Source of the DNA: Spirochaetales bacterium
Lineage (GTDB): Bacteria; Spirochaetota; Spirochaetia; CADAEX01
Direction: 5' to 3'
Length of the DNA: 25,630 bases
Assembly (NCBI GenBank): GCA_024233785.1
Contig: JACKPD010000026.1
Location: forward strand, 1 to 25,630
Below the pieces are notes generated by a model, which searched no databases, had not been told where the DNA came from, and worked only from the letters and a program-made list of their open reading frames with translations. The position numbers were made by a program, and so were the translations under genes. Below, piece by piece: positions 1 to 8,359 of the stretch (position 1 is the first letter of the stretch; every line of letters begins with the position of its first letter).

Positions 1-1004
1 CCTTATTTGAAAAATGGGAAGACAACCTCTTTATTCCGGCCGGAGAAATCAACAATGCAAGGAGAAGATGCACCGCTTCCCTTCTCGGGACAGCCGGGGC
101 GGAAGGGAAAGAGAAGTTTCTTATAGAATATAATGAAAAGAATAATTCTCATGAAGAAATTTCTGAAAAGAAACGGGAAAGCACACTGGCAGTATATCTT
201 GACAGTCAGACCGCGGCAAACAAGCTCAAATCCATTTACGGAGACGCAGTAACAATCATGTTTGAAATTTCAGACCCCGGTGTGATAATTGATGAAAGTT
301 TTATACCTGTATTTCCGGCGGTAATGGAACGGGAAGCTGAAAAAAAGTATATGGATTATATTGAAAAAAGCAGCTGTCCCCTGATTTTGCTTAATAATAC
401 TTCACTTGCCGGGGCTGCGGATAAATCCGGAAAAAAATGGATAGCCGGCAATTACCTGAACATTACAAACAGCTTTGCCCTTAAACAGCTGTCCATGGTA
501 TCAGGATGCACTGAGGGAATAGCTTCGCTTGAGATTTCAGCAGAGCAGACAGCCGCCCTTGCTGAAAAATCTGAAATACCGGTTTCCATGTTTATCTACT
601 CATCTGTAAAGCTGATGACCACAAGACAGTGTCTTCTCGGATACAGATGCGGGAAAACAACAAGCGGTAAAAGCTGCTACTACTGCTCCTGCGGAGATGA
701 GAACCTTGATGAAGTTAAAGGGAGAAGGCTTAAAATATACAAAAGAAGCTGGAATTACACAGAACTTTATGACAGCAGCTATATTTCTGTTCCTGAAATG
801 GTCCCAGGGTTCAGCGGCAAAGTTTCTAAATTCATAATTGACTTGAGGTCTTTCAGTTTTACAGGACACACCGAAGATACAATACCGGTCATTACTGCGG
901 CGTTTAAAGAGTATATCGATAATCCCGACGCAAAGGGAAAAGCAAGAATAAATGAGCTTTGCAGTAATATATCAAAAGGAAATATCAGGAAAGGGCTCCA
1001 GTAA
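1..1004 (+). CDS. U32-family peptidase/hydroxylase, C-terminal part (5' end outside window)
   Basis: The reading frame is open from base 3 to the stop at 1004, so the gene starts upstream of the window. The first residues carry an arginine-pair segment (FIPAGEINNARRRCTASL) typical of the DUF3656 linker region in long U32 proteins. A second TIM-barrel-like part follows, with a cysteine-rich stretch (CLLGYRC, then CYYC about ten residues on) and an acidic strand (KFIIDLRSF) near the C-terminus. U32 proteins of this architecture include the 23S rRNA hydroxylation protein RlhA and collagenase-like proteases. The cysteines fit the proposed Fe-S cluster of that group. Which activity this member has cannot be told from the fragment. 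It converges on the histidine kinase gene with a gap of only seven bases and no visible terminator. Confidence 0.8.
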   Translation, partial: LFEKWEDNLFIPAGEINNARRRCTASLLGTAGAEGKEKFLIEYNEKNNSHEEISEKKRESTLAVYLDSQTAANKLKSIYGDAVTIMFEISDPGVIIDESFIPVFPAVMEREAEKKYMDYIEKSSCPLILLNNTSLAGAADKSGKKWIAGNYLNITNSFALKQLSMVSGCTEGIASLEISAEQTAALAEKSEIPVSMFIYSSVKLMTTRQCLLGYRCGKTTSGKSCYYCSCGDENLDEVKGRRLKIYKRSWNYTELYDSSYISVPEMVPGFSGKVSKFIIDLRSFSFTGHTEDTIPVITAAFKEYIDNPDAKGKARINELCSNISKGNIRKGLQ

Positions 1005-1011
1005 CTATCTC

Positions 1012-3537
1012 TCACCCTTCCGCTTTACCATTAAATATTACTGAAAGAAGCTCTTTTAACTTGGACATACTGTACGGTTTCTGCAGTACCCCGGCAAGGT
1101 TTTTGCCCGCGAACCTGGCCCCCACATCATCCTTGTTGTAGCCGCTCGCGATTATTACATTGACCTCGGGATTTATCCTTTTCAGCTCGCTGAAAGCCTG
1201 GCTGCCGTCCATATGCGGCATTGTAAGGTCAAGTATAACAAGATCGATTTTTTCAGGATAACTTGAATAGAGATCAACAGCTTCCTTTCCGTCTGCCGCC
1301 GCTATCACCTTGAAACCCAGATGCTCAAGCATGCTTGAGCCGAGCGCCCGGAGGCTTTCCTCGTCATCCGCAATAAGGATATTACCGCTGCCTTTCCATA
1401 CAGCGATATCTTTATCGGGTTCAGTACTGCCGTTCAAACTGCCGGCCTCGAGAGCCGGAAAAAGTACCTTGAATGTCGTTCCCCTGTCTTTCTCGCTGTA
1501 AACCTTTATTGCGCCTTTGTGGGCGCGGACAATACCAAGCACAGCGGCAAGGCCGAGTCCCCTTCCGGCAAATTTTGTTGTAAAAAAAGGCTCGAAAATA
1601 TGCTCCAGCGTCTCCCGGTCCATACCGCAGCCTGTATCTGTAACTTCGAAATAAACATAATACCCGGGCGCAAGCTCTTTAAAAAGATCTGTCCTGCTAA
1701 GATAATCAGCGTCACATTTGACTGCGCCCAGTGATATTGTAATTACCCCGCTTCTCTGGCCGATAGCGTCAGAAGCGTTAATTATCAGGTTCATTATAAT
1801 CTGTCTTATCTGCCCGGGGTCAGCCATAATCGGGGGAAGCCCTTTTTCAAGATCAAGGTTAAGTATCGCTTTTTTTGAAATCGATGTCTGCAGAAGATGC
1901 ACCATTTCTTCGATCATTCCACGCAGGTCAACTTTTTCCAGAAAAAAAGTGGCTTTCCCGGAATAGGCAAGCATCTGCCTGCAAAGTTCCGCGGCCCTTC
2001 TGGCGGCAGTTTCAATTTCCTTGATACTTCTCCTTGCGGGAGACATGGGGGAAAGCTCGTCAAGTGCAAGTTCCGAATGTCCAAGGACCGCCATAAGGAT
2101 ATTATTGAAATCATGGGCGATACCTCCCGCAAGAACACCCAGGCTCTCAAGCTTCTGTGTCTGCTGTATCTGCCGCTCGAATTTTATCCTTTCATCCTCC
2201 ATCTTTTTTACTTCTGTGATATCCTGGTTAACTATTATAGCCCCGTCAATTTTACCTTCTTCATCAATTACAGGAGCTGTGTGATTTAAAATTATCCTCT
2301 TTACACCGTCGAATCCTTCAATTTCAAGAAGCTCATCCTTTATAGTTACACCCTCATTTATTGTATGGTAAAGAGCCCAGTCCTCACTTTTTATTTCTTC
2401 CCTTGAAGGCAGGCGTTTGGCCCTGAAAAGACCATATTCATCAATTCCGGCTTTCTTATCTGCGCCCCATATTTTTATCCCGGCCTGATTTCCGTAATTA
2501 AGCTTCCCTGTTTTATCCGCAATCCAAAGGCCCACAGGAAGGATATCGAAAATTCTCCCGAGAAGATTTTCCCTTTTTCTTATCTCAACTTCAGCCCTTT
2601 TTCTCCTGATAATTGATTTATAGGCTGCCATAATGACGAACAACTGCAGCAGGAGTATTATACCCAGTATTATAAAAAACATTGTTGTCCGCTTTTTCAG
2701 CAGTTCGGCGCGGGCTGTAAAATCTGTCATATTAAGCAGTATTCCAAAGACCCTGCCTGTTTCCGGATAATAATTGGCAACAGATCTTATTGTAAGAATT
2801 GCGTTATCTGATCTTCTTTTTATTTTGAATGTCACATCATAAGGTTCATTCCCCGTGACAAGGCCTTTAAGGCTTTTATCCAGCAATTCCCGGTATTCAG
2901 GCAGTGCAGTAACCCTTACTTCTTCAAGCGTAACAGGCAGCCTGTCAAAACCGTATAAAACTCTCGCCCCTTCAGACGCATCTATTGTCAGGCTGCGCAC
3001 ATCAAGCTCCCAGTGGCCAAGCTGCGCAAGGTGTTCTGCGGAGCTGTGTATTTCAAGGGTTCTGGCAAGTTTTTTTCTTAAATTCTCTTTATCTGTAATA
3101 TCGTTGATAACAGAAAAAAGCATTGTTTTCCCTCCGGTTTTGACAGGACGGGAGTATACCTCAACCGTTCTTACATCCCCGTTTGAAAGCAGATGCTGAA
3201 ATACAAAGTAATTTCTTCTCTCGTTTCTAACCGCATCCCTTTCCTGGGCAAGAATATCGGGAGGAAGTATATTGATTTCGTCAATCAGCATTCCCTCCAG
3301 CTGCTGCTGCGGGTATCCGTAGAATTTCTGTGCGGCCTTATTGGAACCGGTTATTGTCCCGGTTTCAGAGTCTAAAATAAGTATGGGAAGGCCGGTTTCT
3401 GAAAATGCTTTTGCAAAAAAGTCATCAGGATAGGGAAGGGAAAAAAGAATATGGGCTGATAAAATAAAGACTAAAACCGCGGTAAATTTTATTGTTGTTT
3501 TTATATTCCTTACGCAGCAGCTCATAATTATGCTCAT
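1012..3537 (-). CDS. PAS-domain hybrid sensor histidine kinase with receiver domain
   Basis: An 841-residue hybrid kinase. Visible in order: a hydrophobic N-terminal segment (about 14-34), PAS 1 (about 40-150), PAS 2 (about 165-280), a second membrane segment (about 284-306), PAS 3 (about 320-447), HisKA with the phospho-accepting His475 in GGIAHDFNN, HATPase_c with N-box Asn583/Asn587, G1 box DTGCGM (634-639), FEPFFTTK and GRGLGL, then a C-terminal receiver. The receiver has the acidic pocket Asp724/Asp725, probable phospho-Asp770 in VILDLTMP and Lys820. All catalytic residues are present, so it should autophosphorylate and pass phosphate to its own receiver. No separate response regulator or target gene lies next to it. 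Met5 is an alternative start; no start has a strong ribosome site. The signal sensed is unknown. Confidence 0.93.
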   Translation of the reverse strand: MSIIMSCCVRNIKTTIKFTAVLVFILSAHILFSLPYPDDFFAKAFSETGLPILILDSETGTITGSNKAAQKFYGYPQQQLEGMLIDEINILPPDILAQERDAVRNERRNYFVFQHLLSNGDVRTVEVYSRPVKTGGKTMLFSVINDITDKENLRKKLARTLEIHSSAEHLAQLGHWELDVRSLTIDASEGARVLYGFDRLPVTLEEVRVTALPEYRELLDKSLKGLVTGNEPYDVTFKIKRRSDNAILTIRSVANYYPETGRVFGILLNMTDFTARAELLKKRTTMFFIILGIILLLQLFVIMAAYKSIIRRKRAEVEIRKRENLLGRIFDILPVGLWIADKTGKLNYGNQAGIKIWGADKKAGIDEYGLFRAKRLPSREEIKSEDWALYHTINEGVTIKDELLEIEGFDGVKRIILNHTAPVIDEEGKIDGAIIVNQDITEVKKMEDERIKFERQIQQTQKLESLGVLAGGIAHDFNNILMAVLGHSELALDELSPMSPARRSIKEIETAARRAAELCRQMLAYSGKATFFLEKVDLRGMIEEMVHLLQTSISKKAILNLDLEKGLPPIMADPGQIRQIIMNLIINASDAIGQRSGVITISLGAVKCDADYLSRTDLFKELAPGYYVYFEVTDTGCGMDRETLEHIFEPFFTTKFAGRGLGLAAVLGIVRAHKGAIKVYSEKDRGTTFKVLFPALEAGSLNGSTEPDKDIAVWKGSGNILIADDEESLRALGSSMLEHLGFKVIAAADGKEAVDLYSSYPEKIDLVILDLTMPHMDGSQAFSELKRINPEVNVIIASGYNKDDVGARFAGKNLAGVLQKPYSMSKLKELLSVIFNGKAEG

Positions 3538-3593
3538 CAGAAAACCCCGTATTTATAAATTATTATGAGTATATCAGTGTTCGCGGCTTTCTG

Positions 3594-3610
3594 CATGAAA
3601 TATTTTCATG
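3594..3610. promoter_or_regulatory. Perfect inverted repeat upstream of the kinase gene
   Basis: CATGAAA-TAT-TTTCATG is a 7-bp perfect inverted repeat about 57 bases upstream of the kinase start, in the 106-base gap between two minus-strand genes. It is not followed by a T-run in the minus-strand reading direction, so it is a poor intrinsic terminator. It could be an operator; no regulator can be assigned. Confidence 0.3.
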
Positions 3611-3643
3611 TACCGGGATTGTTTTTTTACCTGAGGGACTCGC

Positions 3644-4483
3644 TTATTTCAGAAAACCGCGGTTTGCAAGCGCATGGGCCATCAGGAAAGTAGCAAGCGG
3701 TTTCTCATCACCAGAAATTCCCCACGAGCCGTCCCGGTTCTGCATCGCGATTATATTTTTTTCTATTTTATCAAGCTGCCTGACGGCGGAAGCAAGATCT
3801 GAATGGGCAAGAACGTTATATCCATGCCATGGGCTTATGCCCGGCCAGAAGCCGTTTTCATCCTGCCGCCTTTCCAGCTCTTCCACAGCGCTTATTACAC
3901 CGGGTATTGCGGCGCTTCCCTCAACAATAAGTGTCCCACGGAGGAAATTATAAAGTTCCGCCGTTTCTGTGCTTCCGCTGTGCGGACTGATTCTTTGCCC
4001 TTCTTCTTCCGCCTTACCCTGCCACTCTTTCTCCTTATGCTTTCCGAATACAGCAGCGCTGAATAGCCACGCGTGAAGGGGGAAATAAGGGCCTTCAGCA
4101 GGCTCGAAAGGCAGATCCCGGAATGAGCCTTGAAAGAGAGTGCCTTCCTTCCCTTCAGGGGCGGCTGCCGGCACCGGAGCAGGCGCTGTATACCTGGAAA
4201 GGAGGTCAAGGGCTTTTACCGCCCTGCCGCTTGATTCCCTTACAGTAAGGTGGAGAAAGAACAGTTCCCTCGCTAGCGTGCAAAGGGCTTCCTGCATGTT
4301 CCCTTCTCCCCCCTGCTCGAGGATACCAGAGACAGCATCAATCCTTTTAAAACTGCCCTCCGCAAAGTCAAGCGCCTTTCTGCGCCAATCAGGCGTCTGA
4401 CGCTCCCCCTTCCATTTCCCGTCCGCGTATATCCTGTAAGGGCTGTCAGGGCGCCATTCATAGAACCGGGGATCTTTAACCAT
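3644..4483 (-). CDS. Terpenoid cyclase/prenyltransferase-like alpha/alpha-toroid protein, function unknown
   Basis: A 279-residue protein with no signal peptide or membrane segment. The C-terminal half has two repeats resembling the QW motifs of alpha/alpha-toroid proteins: ERRQDENGFWPG at about 204-215 and AMQNRDGSWG at about 246-255. These are linked by predicted helices rich in Ala and Leu. The N-terminal part begins with a Trp/Tyr-rich segment, and a Pro/Ala linker lies near 100-108. At 279 residues it is less than half the length of squalene-hopene cyclases, and I see no DxDD cyclase acid motif. A cyclase reaction is therefore unlikely, and a carbohydrate- or lipid-binding/processing role is equally possible. 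It lies 13 bases downstream of the PNPOx-like gene on the same strand, so the two are probably co-transcribed. Confidence 0.6.
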   Translation of the reverse strand: MVKDPRFYEWRPDSPYRIYADGKWKGERQTPDWRRKALDFAEGSFKRIDAVSGILEQGGEGNMQEALCTLARELFFLHLTVRESSGRAVKALDLLSRYTAPAPVPAAAPEGKEGTLFQGSFRDLPFEPAEGPYFPLHAWLFSAAVFGKHKEKEWQGKAEEEGQRISPHSGSTETAELYNFLRGTLIVEGSAAIPGVISAVEELERRQDENGFWPGISPWHGYNVLAHSDLASAVRQLDKIEKNIIAMQNRDGSWGISGDEKPLATFLMAHALANRGFLK

Positions 4484-4495
4484 ATTCAGGATATT

Positions 4496-4882
4496 TCAGG
4501 AAAGCCTTTCGGCCCCGCAGTAAACCTCATCCACTTTCATAAAAAATGCCGCTTTAGGTGAGAGGTGAGGAAATTTCTCGTGGACCCATTTGACTGTTTC
4601 ATCAAACTTGGCCCCTTCAGTATAACACTTCACTTTCCCTTTGACCTGATATGCTTTTTTTGTATCCTTGTCGAGGACTACAAACGCCAGAACCGGGTTA
4701 GCATCAAGATTTATCCTTGTCTTGAAAAATTTATTGTCAGAGATTACAACTGTCTCATCATCGACAGCTTTCAGGCATTTGATATAAACAATATTGGGAA
4801 CCCCGTTTTTATCAGCAGTTGCTATGCAGATCGGGTCTGTCTTTTCTATCGCTGTCTTTACTTCCGGTGTCAGTTTTATCAT
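4496..4882 (-). CDS. Pyridoxamine 5'-phosphate oxidase-family FMN-binding protein
   Basis: A 128-residue single-domain protein with the split-barrel pattern of the PNPOx-like flavoproteins: an N-terminal helix, then strands CIATADKNGVPNIVYI and TVVISDNKFFKTRINL, where the last segment commonly contacts FMN phosphate, then AFVVLDKD and a second barrel half ending CGAERLS. Members bind FMN, F420 or haem, and many are uncharacterised reductases; true PdxH enzymes are longer (about 210-220 residues), so PLP synthesis is not implied. The start at 4882 is fixed by a strong ribosome site (AAGGAGG) eight bases upstream. It is divergent from the DMT transporter gene and probably leads a two-gene unit with the toroid protein. 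Confidence 0.8.
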   Translation of the reverse strand: MIKLTPEVKTAIEKTDPICIATADKNGVPNIVYIKCLKAVDDETVVISDNKFFKTRINLDANPVLAFVVLDKDTKKAYQVKGKVKCYTEGAKFDETVKWVHEKFPHLSPKAAFFMKVDEVYCGAERLS

Positions 4883-4979
4883 CGATATATCCTCCTTAAA
4901 TGATTTTTACATATTATCATACACATCCATCTTCAATATAATAACTTCAGATACTTTTTTTTACAACAAGAGAGGGAAG

Positions 4980-5870
4980 ATGAATAAATCATATCTTTAC
5001 ATGTTTTTCGCCGCGTTATGCTGGTCCGGCGCATTTATCGCGGGGAAGATAGGCGGAGCAGAGGTAAGCGGGCTTGTGATGAGCTTTTACCGGTTTCTGA
5101 TAGCTGTCATCTGCCTTTTCATCTACGGGAATGTTAAAAAGATATCATTCAGAATAGCGCCTAAAAATGTTTTAATACTTATGGGTATAGGGATTTTCGG
5201 AATGGCTGGGTACCATATTCTCTTTTTCGAAGCTCTGCATACTATTGATGTGCTTGAGGCAAGCGCGATAAATACATTAAACCCTGTTCTCTCCGCCCTG
5301 CTCGGATTTATTATTTTCCGCGAACCCTTAAGCAGGAAAGGGCTGATGTATCTAATAACGGCGGCATTCGGTGTGCTTACAATAGTTGTAAAGTGGAATT
5401 TTTCACTGCTATTATCCGGGACAGGGACCGCGGGTACTGTCCTGATGATTTCCGCAATGGTTATCCTGGTAATATATTCTCTTTTAATCCGCAAATTCGC
5501 TTCCGGAATAAAATCAGTTGTATCCTCATTTTATACATTTATGGGAGCTTCCCTTTTCCTTCTTCCGTTTATCGCCGCCAGCGGGGAATCCCCCATCACC
5601 TGGTCAGGCAGCGTCTGGGGTTCAATAGTATTCATGGGAGTTTTCTCGACTTTCCTGGGCTATACCCTGCAGCAGGAATCCATATCAAAAATAGGTGTAT
5701 CGCGGACCAATTTTTTCATCAATTTTGTCCCGGTTTTTTCCATGTTTCTCGGAGTGCTTATGCTCGGGGACCCGTTTTATCCGGTTAATATTTTAAGCCT
5801 CGCAATAGTAATCGCGGGAATGATCGGATACCTCGGTGAAAAAGAGAAGCTGGCCCTCAGACGGGGATAG
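4980..5870 (+). CDS. EamA/DMT-family transporter
   Basis: A 296-residue membrane protein with about ten hydrophobic segments arranged as two EamA repeats. The N-terminal repeat starts with the classic AALCWSGAFIAGK segment. The second repeat begins near residue 148 and ends with ILSLAIVIAGMIGYL. The family exports or imports small metabolites such as amino acids or nucleotides; the substrate cannot be read from sequence. I chose ATG 4980 because AGAGGGA sits just upstream and the first membrane helix follows directly. An in-frame extension to 4794 would run through the divergent PNPOx-like gene and is rejected. The gene ends 15 bases before the Crp-like gene, which it faces. Confidence 0.88.
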   Translation: MNKSYLYMFFAALCWSGAFIAGKIGGAEVSGLVMSFYRFLIAVICLFIYGNVKKISFRIAPKNVLILMGIGIFGMAGYHILFFEALHTIDVLEASAINTLNPVLSALLGFIIFREPLSRKGLMYLITAAFGVLTIVVKWNFSLLLSGTGTAGTVLMISAMVILVIYSLLIRKFASGIKSVVSSFYTFMGASLFLLPFIAASGESPITWSGSVWGSIVFMGVFSTFLGYTLQQESISKIGVSRTNFFINFVPVFSMFLGVLMLGDPFYPVNILSLAIVIAGMIGYLGEKEKLALRRG

Positions 5871-5885
5871 ACAGGCGGTATGTTT

Positions 5886-6547
5886 TCACTCTTCTGATAT
5901 GTCTTCAAGTTTGCTGCGGTCAAGGATGTGAATCGCACGCCCTTTCAGCTGGAGGATGTCCGCTTTAACAAATCTCGCGAACACACGGGAAAGAGTCTCA
6001 GGTGTTGTCCCGAGGACCCTCGAAAGCTCCCTCTGGCTGACTGGGAGTTTTATTTCTTCAGTTTCTCCATCGCAGTCAGATGCGACAAGGATATAGGATG
6101 CAAGCCGCTGCGGTATTTCCTTTAACGCGAGAAACTCAACTGTCCTGATACACTCATTCATCCTCATCGCAAGGGCGAAAAAAAGATTAATCAGAAGAGA
6201 AGGGGCAGCTTCTGCCGTATTCTCATTTTGGTGCGAAACATAAGAACAACACTGTCTTCCAGTGCTACAGCGTTGGCGGGAATGGAACTCCTGTAAAACA
6301 AGGTAAAAGGCCCATCATCTCCTGGGTTTATACATCTGAATAGTCTGTTCCTTTCCGTTATACGATGATTTAGTTGCTTTACCTTCTTGCCTTCCTTAAA
6401 AAGGAAAAGCGCCCTGACTCCTCCATCTCCTTTGTGTATTGACCGGTGGAATATTTTTTCAACTGCAAGACGGTTTAACGCTTCAATCTCCCGGTCCGAG
6501 AGCCCTGGAAACAGCGCGGACAGTGCTGATAATTCAATCCTGTCCAT
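5886..6547 (-). pseudogene. Crp/Fnr-family transcription regulator, frame-broken
   Basis: From ATG 6547 (ribosome site AAAAGGCG just upstream) the N-terminus reads as a Crp/Fnr sensor domain (ALFPGLSDREIEALNRLAV, then a cyclic-nucleotide-binding-like barrel with PGD, GPFTLF and ANAVALEDS). Several compensated indels garble the barrel between about residues 35 and 95. Near base 6225 the frame is lost to a stop at 6191. The continuation is intact in another frame: dimer helix (FFALAMRMNECIRTVEF) and a winged helix-turn-helix (SQRELSRVLGTTPETLSRVF). The total span of 662 bases is close to a normal gene of about 227 codons. Either this is a decaying pseudogene or the sequence here carries errors; the neighbouring oxidoreductase has the same kind of damage. 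It is divergent from that oxidoreductase and is its likely regulator. Confidence 0.8.
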
Positions 6548-6770
6548 GTTATCGCCTTTTTGATGATCTTCATTATCCGCCTGAGGGCACTTTTTATCAA
6601 GAGCCTGCTGATTATTACAGGAATACAGCGCCTGCTGGAAACCAAAAAAGAGATTTTTTTTTATATTTATGTGAGATTCCAGTACCATCCAGGTCAATTA
6701 CAAGGATAATTTTTTAAGGTATAGTTTTGACTCATAACTGGATTTCAAACAAAAACACTTAAGGAGATTT

Positions 6771-8078
6771 ATGATTAAAGCTGATGTTGTTATATTGAGG
6801 ATTGCTGGTGGAATTACAGCCGGAGTGAGTCAGAGAAGACACTATCCGGACAAAAGATTAATTCTTGTCCGTAGAGAAGGGACAGTTCTGGTTCTGCGGG
6901 AATTATATTTCTTTGGTACTGGGAGGGCCTGAAAACAGCCCAAGTTAAAGCGACGCACTTCTTGAAAATAACAAAAATCGACCTGATCAAGGATGAAGCA
7001 GTCGATGACAGGGGAAAGAAGATAGTTACACTAAAGAACGGCGTGAACATTAAACTATGAAAAGCTTGTATTGCTACAGGGTCACTTCCGATTATTCGCC
7101 GATTCCAGGCATTGAAAAGGAAAATGTTTATCCTGTTAAAAAGGATTTTGCCCGCCTAAAGGGCCTTCTCGCGAAATGGACAACGCAAAGGACACAATAA
7201 TCGGCGGAGGATTTATCGGTATAACGGCTGATGAATGTCAAGAATAGAAAAAGCCAATGTTACAGTAGGGAAATGTTTACAGGTGCCTTCGATGGCAATG
7301 GATGATGAAATACTGCGATGAAGTCTTGAAGAAACTTGAGAACATCGGAGTAAAGGTCCCTGATGTAGGAGAGGGTGCCTTGAAGGGGGGGCGCTGTTGA
7401 ATCCGTACTTCAAAAGGGAAAAATAAAGCAGACATTGTGATCCTTGGAATAGGGGCAGTGCCGAAATTTGCAGACCTGCTGAAAAGCGGGTTTGAAACAG
7501 GTTTCCAGGAAAGCAATCAAGGTTGAATGCCTGATGAGGACCTACAGTGACAGGCAGTGTTTTCGCGGCGACCGTCGACGAAAGAATCATTTTTTGACGG
7601 TAAACCTTCGGGCGTAATGCGGTTTCTGTCGCCACCGCTGAAGCCAGAATTGCAGGCGCCAACCTTTTTTTTCCCCGGTCCATCACAACTGCGGAGTAAT
7701 AAGGCCTGCGACAGTTATAGATGAAAGGGCTTCGGGGTTGCCGGAATTGTTGAGAGGACGGCAAGAGAGAACGGAATGAATATTGTTGTGGAAAAGGGCC
7801 GCCGATACACACCCAGGAGGAATGCTGAACTCAACAATGCTTAAGGTCAAAATGATTTTGCTAAGGATACAGGTATCCTGGTAGGAGGAGCTGTTTCAGG
7901 AGGCAAATCCACTGGAGAGATGATCAATGTAATAAGCGCCTGTATCCTTCACAGGATGACAGCGGATGATATTGTTAAGTTCCAGATGGGGACACACCCT
8001 GCGCTCACTTCTTCGCCGATAGCCTATCCGATAGTAACGGCCGCCTGCAAGGCAATTATCCCGATCCACAGGGGATAA
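6771..8078 (+). pseudogene. FAD-dependent NAD(P)H oxidoreductase (NADH oxidase / CoA-disulfide reductase type), multiply frame-broken
   Basis: An ATG at 6771 follows AAGGAG by four bases. Reading across frames recovers a full-length class: start MIKADVVI with a garbled FAD-binding glycine motif, RRHYPDK, GPENSP, KNGVNIK, ATGSLPII, PGIEKENVYPVKK, then a second dinucleotide site (IIGGGFIG near 7200), ILGIGAVP near 7445, SFFDGKPSGV and GVAGIVERTARENGMNI. A clean C-terminal 73 codons with GILVGGAVSGG and MGTHPALTSSPIAYPI ends at 8078. These are landmarks of the pyridine-nucleotide disulfide oxidoreductase superfamily, NADH oxidase/CoADR branch, about 440 residues, acting on O2, disulfides or persulfides. 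Lesions are mostly 1-base gains or losses every 10-40 bases with the encoded residues still recognisable. The last is a missing T near 7858. It could be an artefact rather than a true pseudogene. Confidence 0.85.
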
Positions 8079-8088
8079 TAAAAACAGC

Positions 8089-8116
8089 AAAGCCGCCTTT
8101 ACGGCGGCTTTTTTAT
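8089..8116. terminator. Bidirectional intrinsic terminator between oxidoreductase and tRNA
   Basis: A 9-bp perfect stem (AAAGCCGCC 8089-8097 with GGCGGCTTT 8103-8111) and five-base loop is followed by TTTATTTAT on the plus strand. On the minus strand the same stem is followed by GCTGTTTTTATT. It can therefore end both the oxidoreductase transcript and the convergent tRNA transcript. Confidence 0.9.
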
Positions 8117-8119
8117 TTA

Positions 8120-8193
8120 TGGGCCCACTTGGACTTGAACCAAGGACCACTCGATTATGAGTCGAGGGCTCTAACCAACTGAGCTATAGGCCC
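8120..8193 (-). tRNA. tRNA with CAT anticodon, probably tRNA-Ile2 (lysidine-modified) rather than elongator Met
   Basis: The minus strand folds into a full cloverleaf of 74 bases. The acceptor stem is GGGCCTA with TGGGCCC (one G-U pair). The D arm is TAGCTCAGTTGGTTAGAG. The anticodon stem is CTCGA/TCGAG around loop CTCATAA, and the T arm is CTTGG-TTCAAGT-CCAAG. Discriminator is A and CCA is not encoded. It is an elongator type because the initiator hallmark of three G-C pairs in the anticodon stem is absent. The context GACTCATAATCG and TTCAAGTCC resembles the Ile2 tRNA whose C34 is made lysidine by TilS, so it may read AUA. Automatic annotation would call it tRNA-Met. Confidence 0.93.
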
Positions 8194-8212
8194 GTGTTTA
8201 ATTTACAGTTAA

Positions 8213-8240
8213 TTTATATAAACATGGCTCGTTTTGTCAA
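8213..8240 (-). promoter_or_regulatory. Sigma-70-type promoter of the tRNA gene
   Basis: On the minus strand a perfect -35 TTGACA (8240-8235) is followed after 16 bases by TATAAA (8218-8213). The predicted start falls near 8205, about a dozen bases before the mature tRNA end at 8193. Confidence 0.75.
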
Positions 8241-8326
8241 TAGGATTTACCTTTTTTTATACCGGCTCCCGGCAGGTAATTGCAAGGGCAAGGCAGGAGC
8301 ATCCGCAGAGAGAGAGCTCCCGTTTA

Positions 8327-8353
8327 TTGTCAAAATCCCTGGATAATGATAAT
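8327..8353 (+). promoter_or_regulatory. Possible promoter for yjdF leader transcript
   Basis: TTGTCA (8327-8332) and GATAAT (8348-8353) each match consensus at five of six positions, but the 15-base spacer is short. A second GATAAT lies at 8342-8347. Transcription from here would start near 8360 and give a leader of about 138 bases before the yjdF start. Confidence 0.4.
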
Positions 8354-8359
8354 GTATCT

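Noticed and set aside
3594..3610. Inverted repeat as an intrinsic terminator of the toroid gene
   Set aside because: No T-run follows it on the minus strand, so it was kept only as a possible operator.
4794..4979. N-terminal extension of the DMT transporter to 4794
   Set aside because: It would run through the divergent PNPOx-like gene and its ribosome site, and the first membrane helix and a ribosome site fit ATG 4980.
6191..6697. A separate intact 168-residue gene upstream of the Crp-like helix-turn-helix
   Set aside because: Residues from base 6547 match the Crp sensor domain and continue in another frame into the helix-turn-helix, so this is one broken gene. The first 50 codons are intergenic.
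7213..7812. A 199-codon minus-strand open frame antisense to the oxidoreductase
   Set aside because: It lies in the indel-dense tract, its translation is rich in Ser/Pro/Arg without domain features, and the plus strand clearly carries the oxidoreductase homology.
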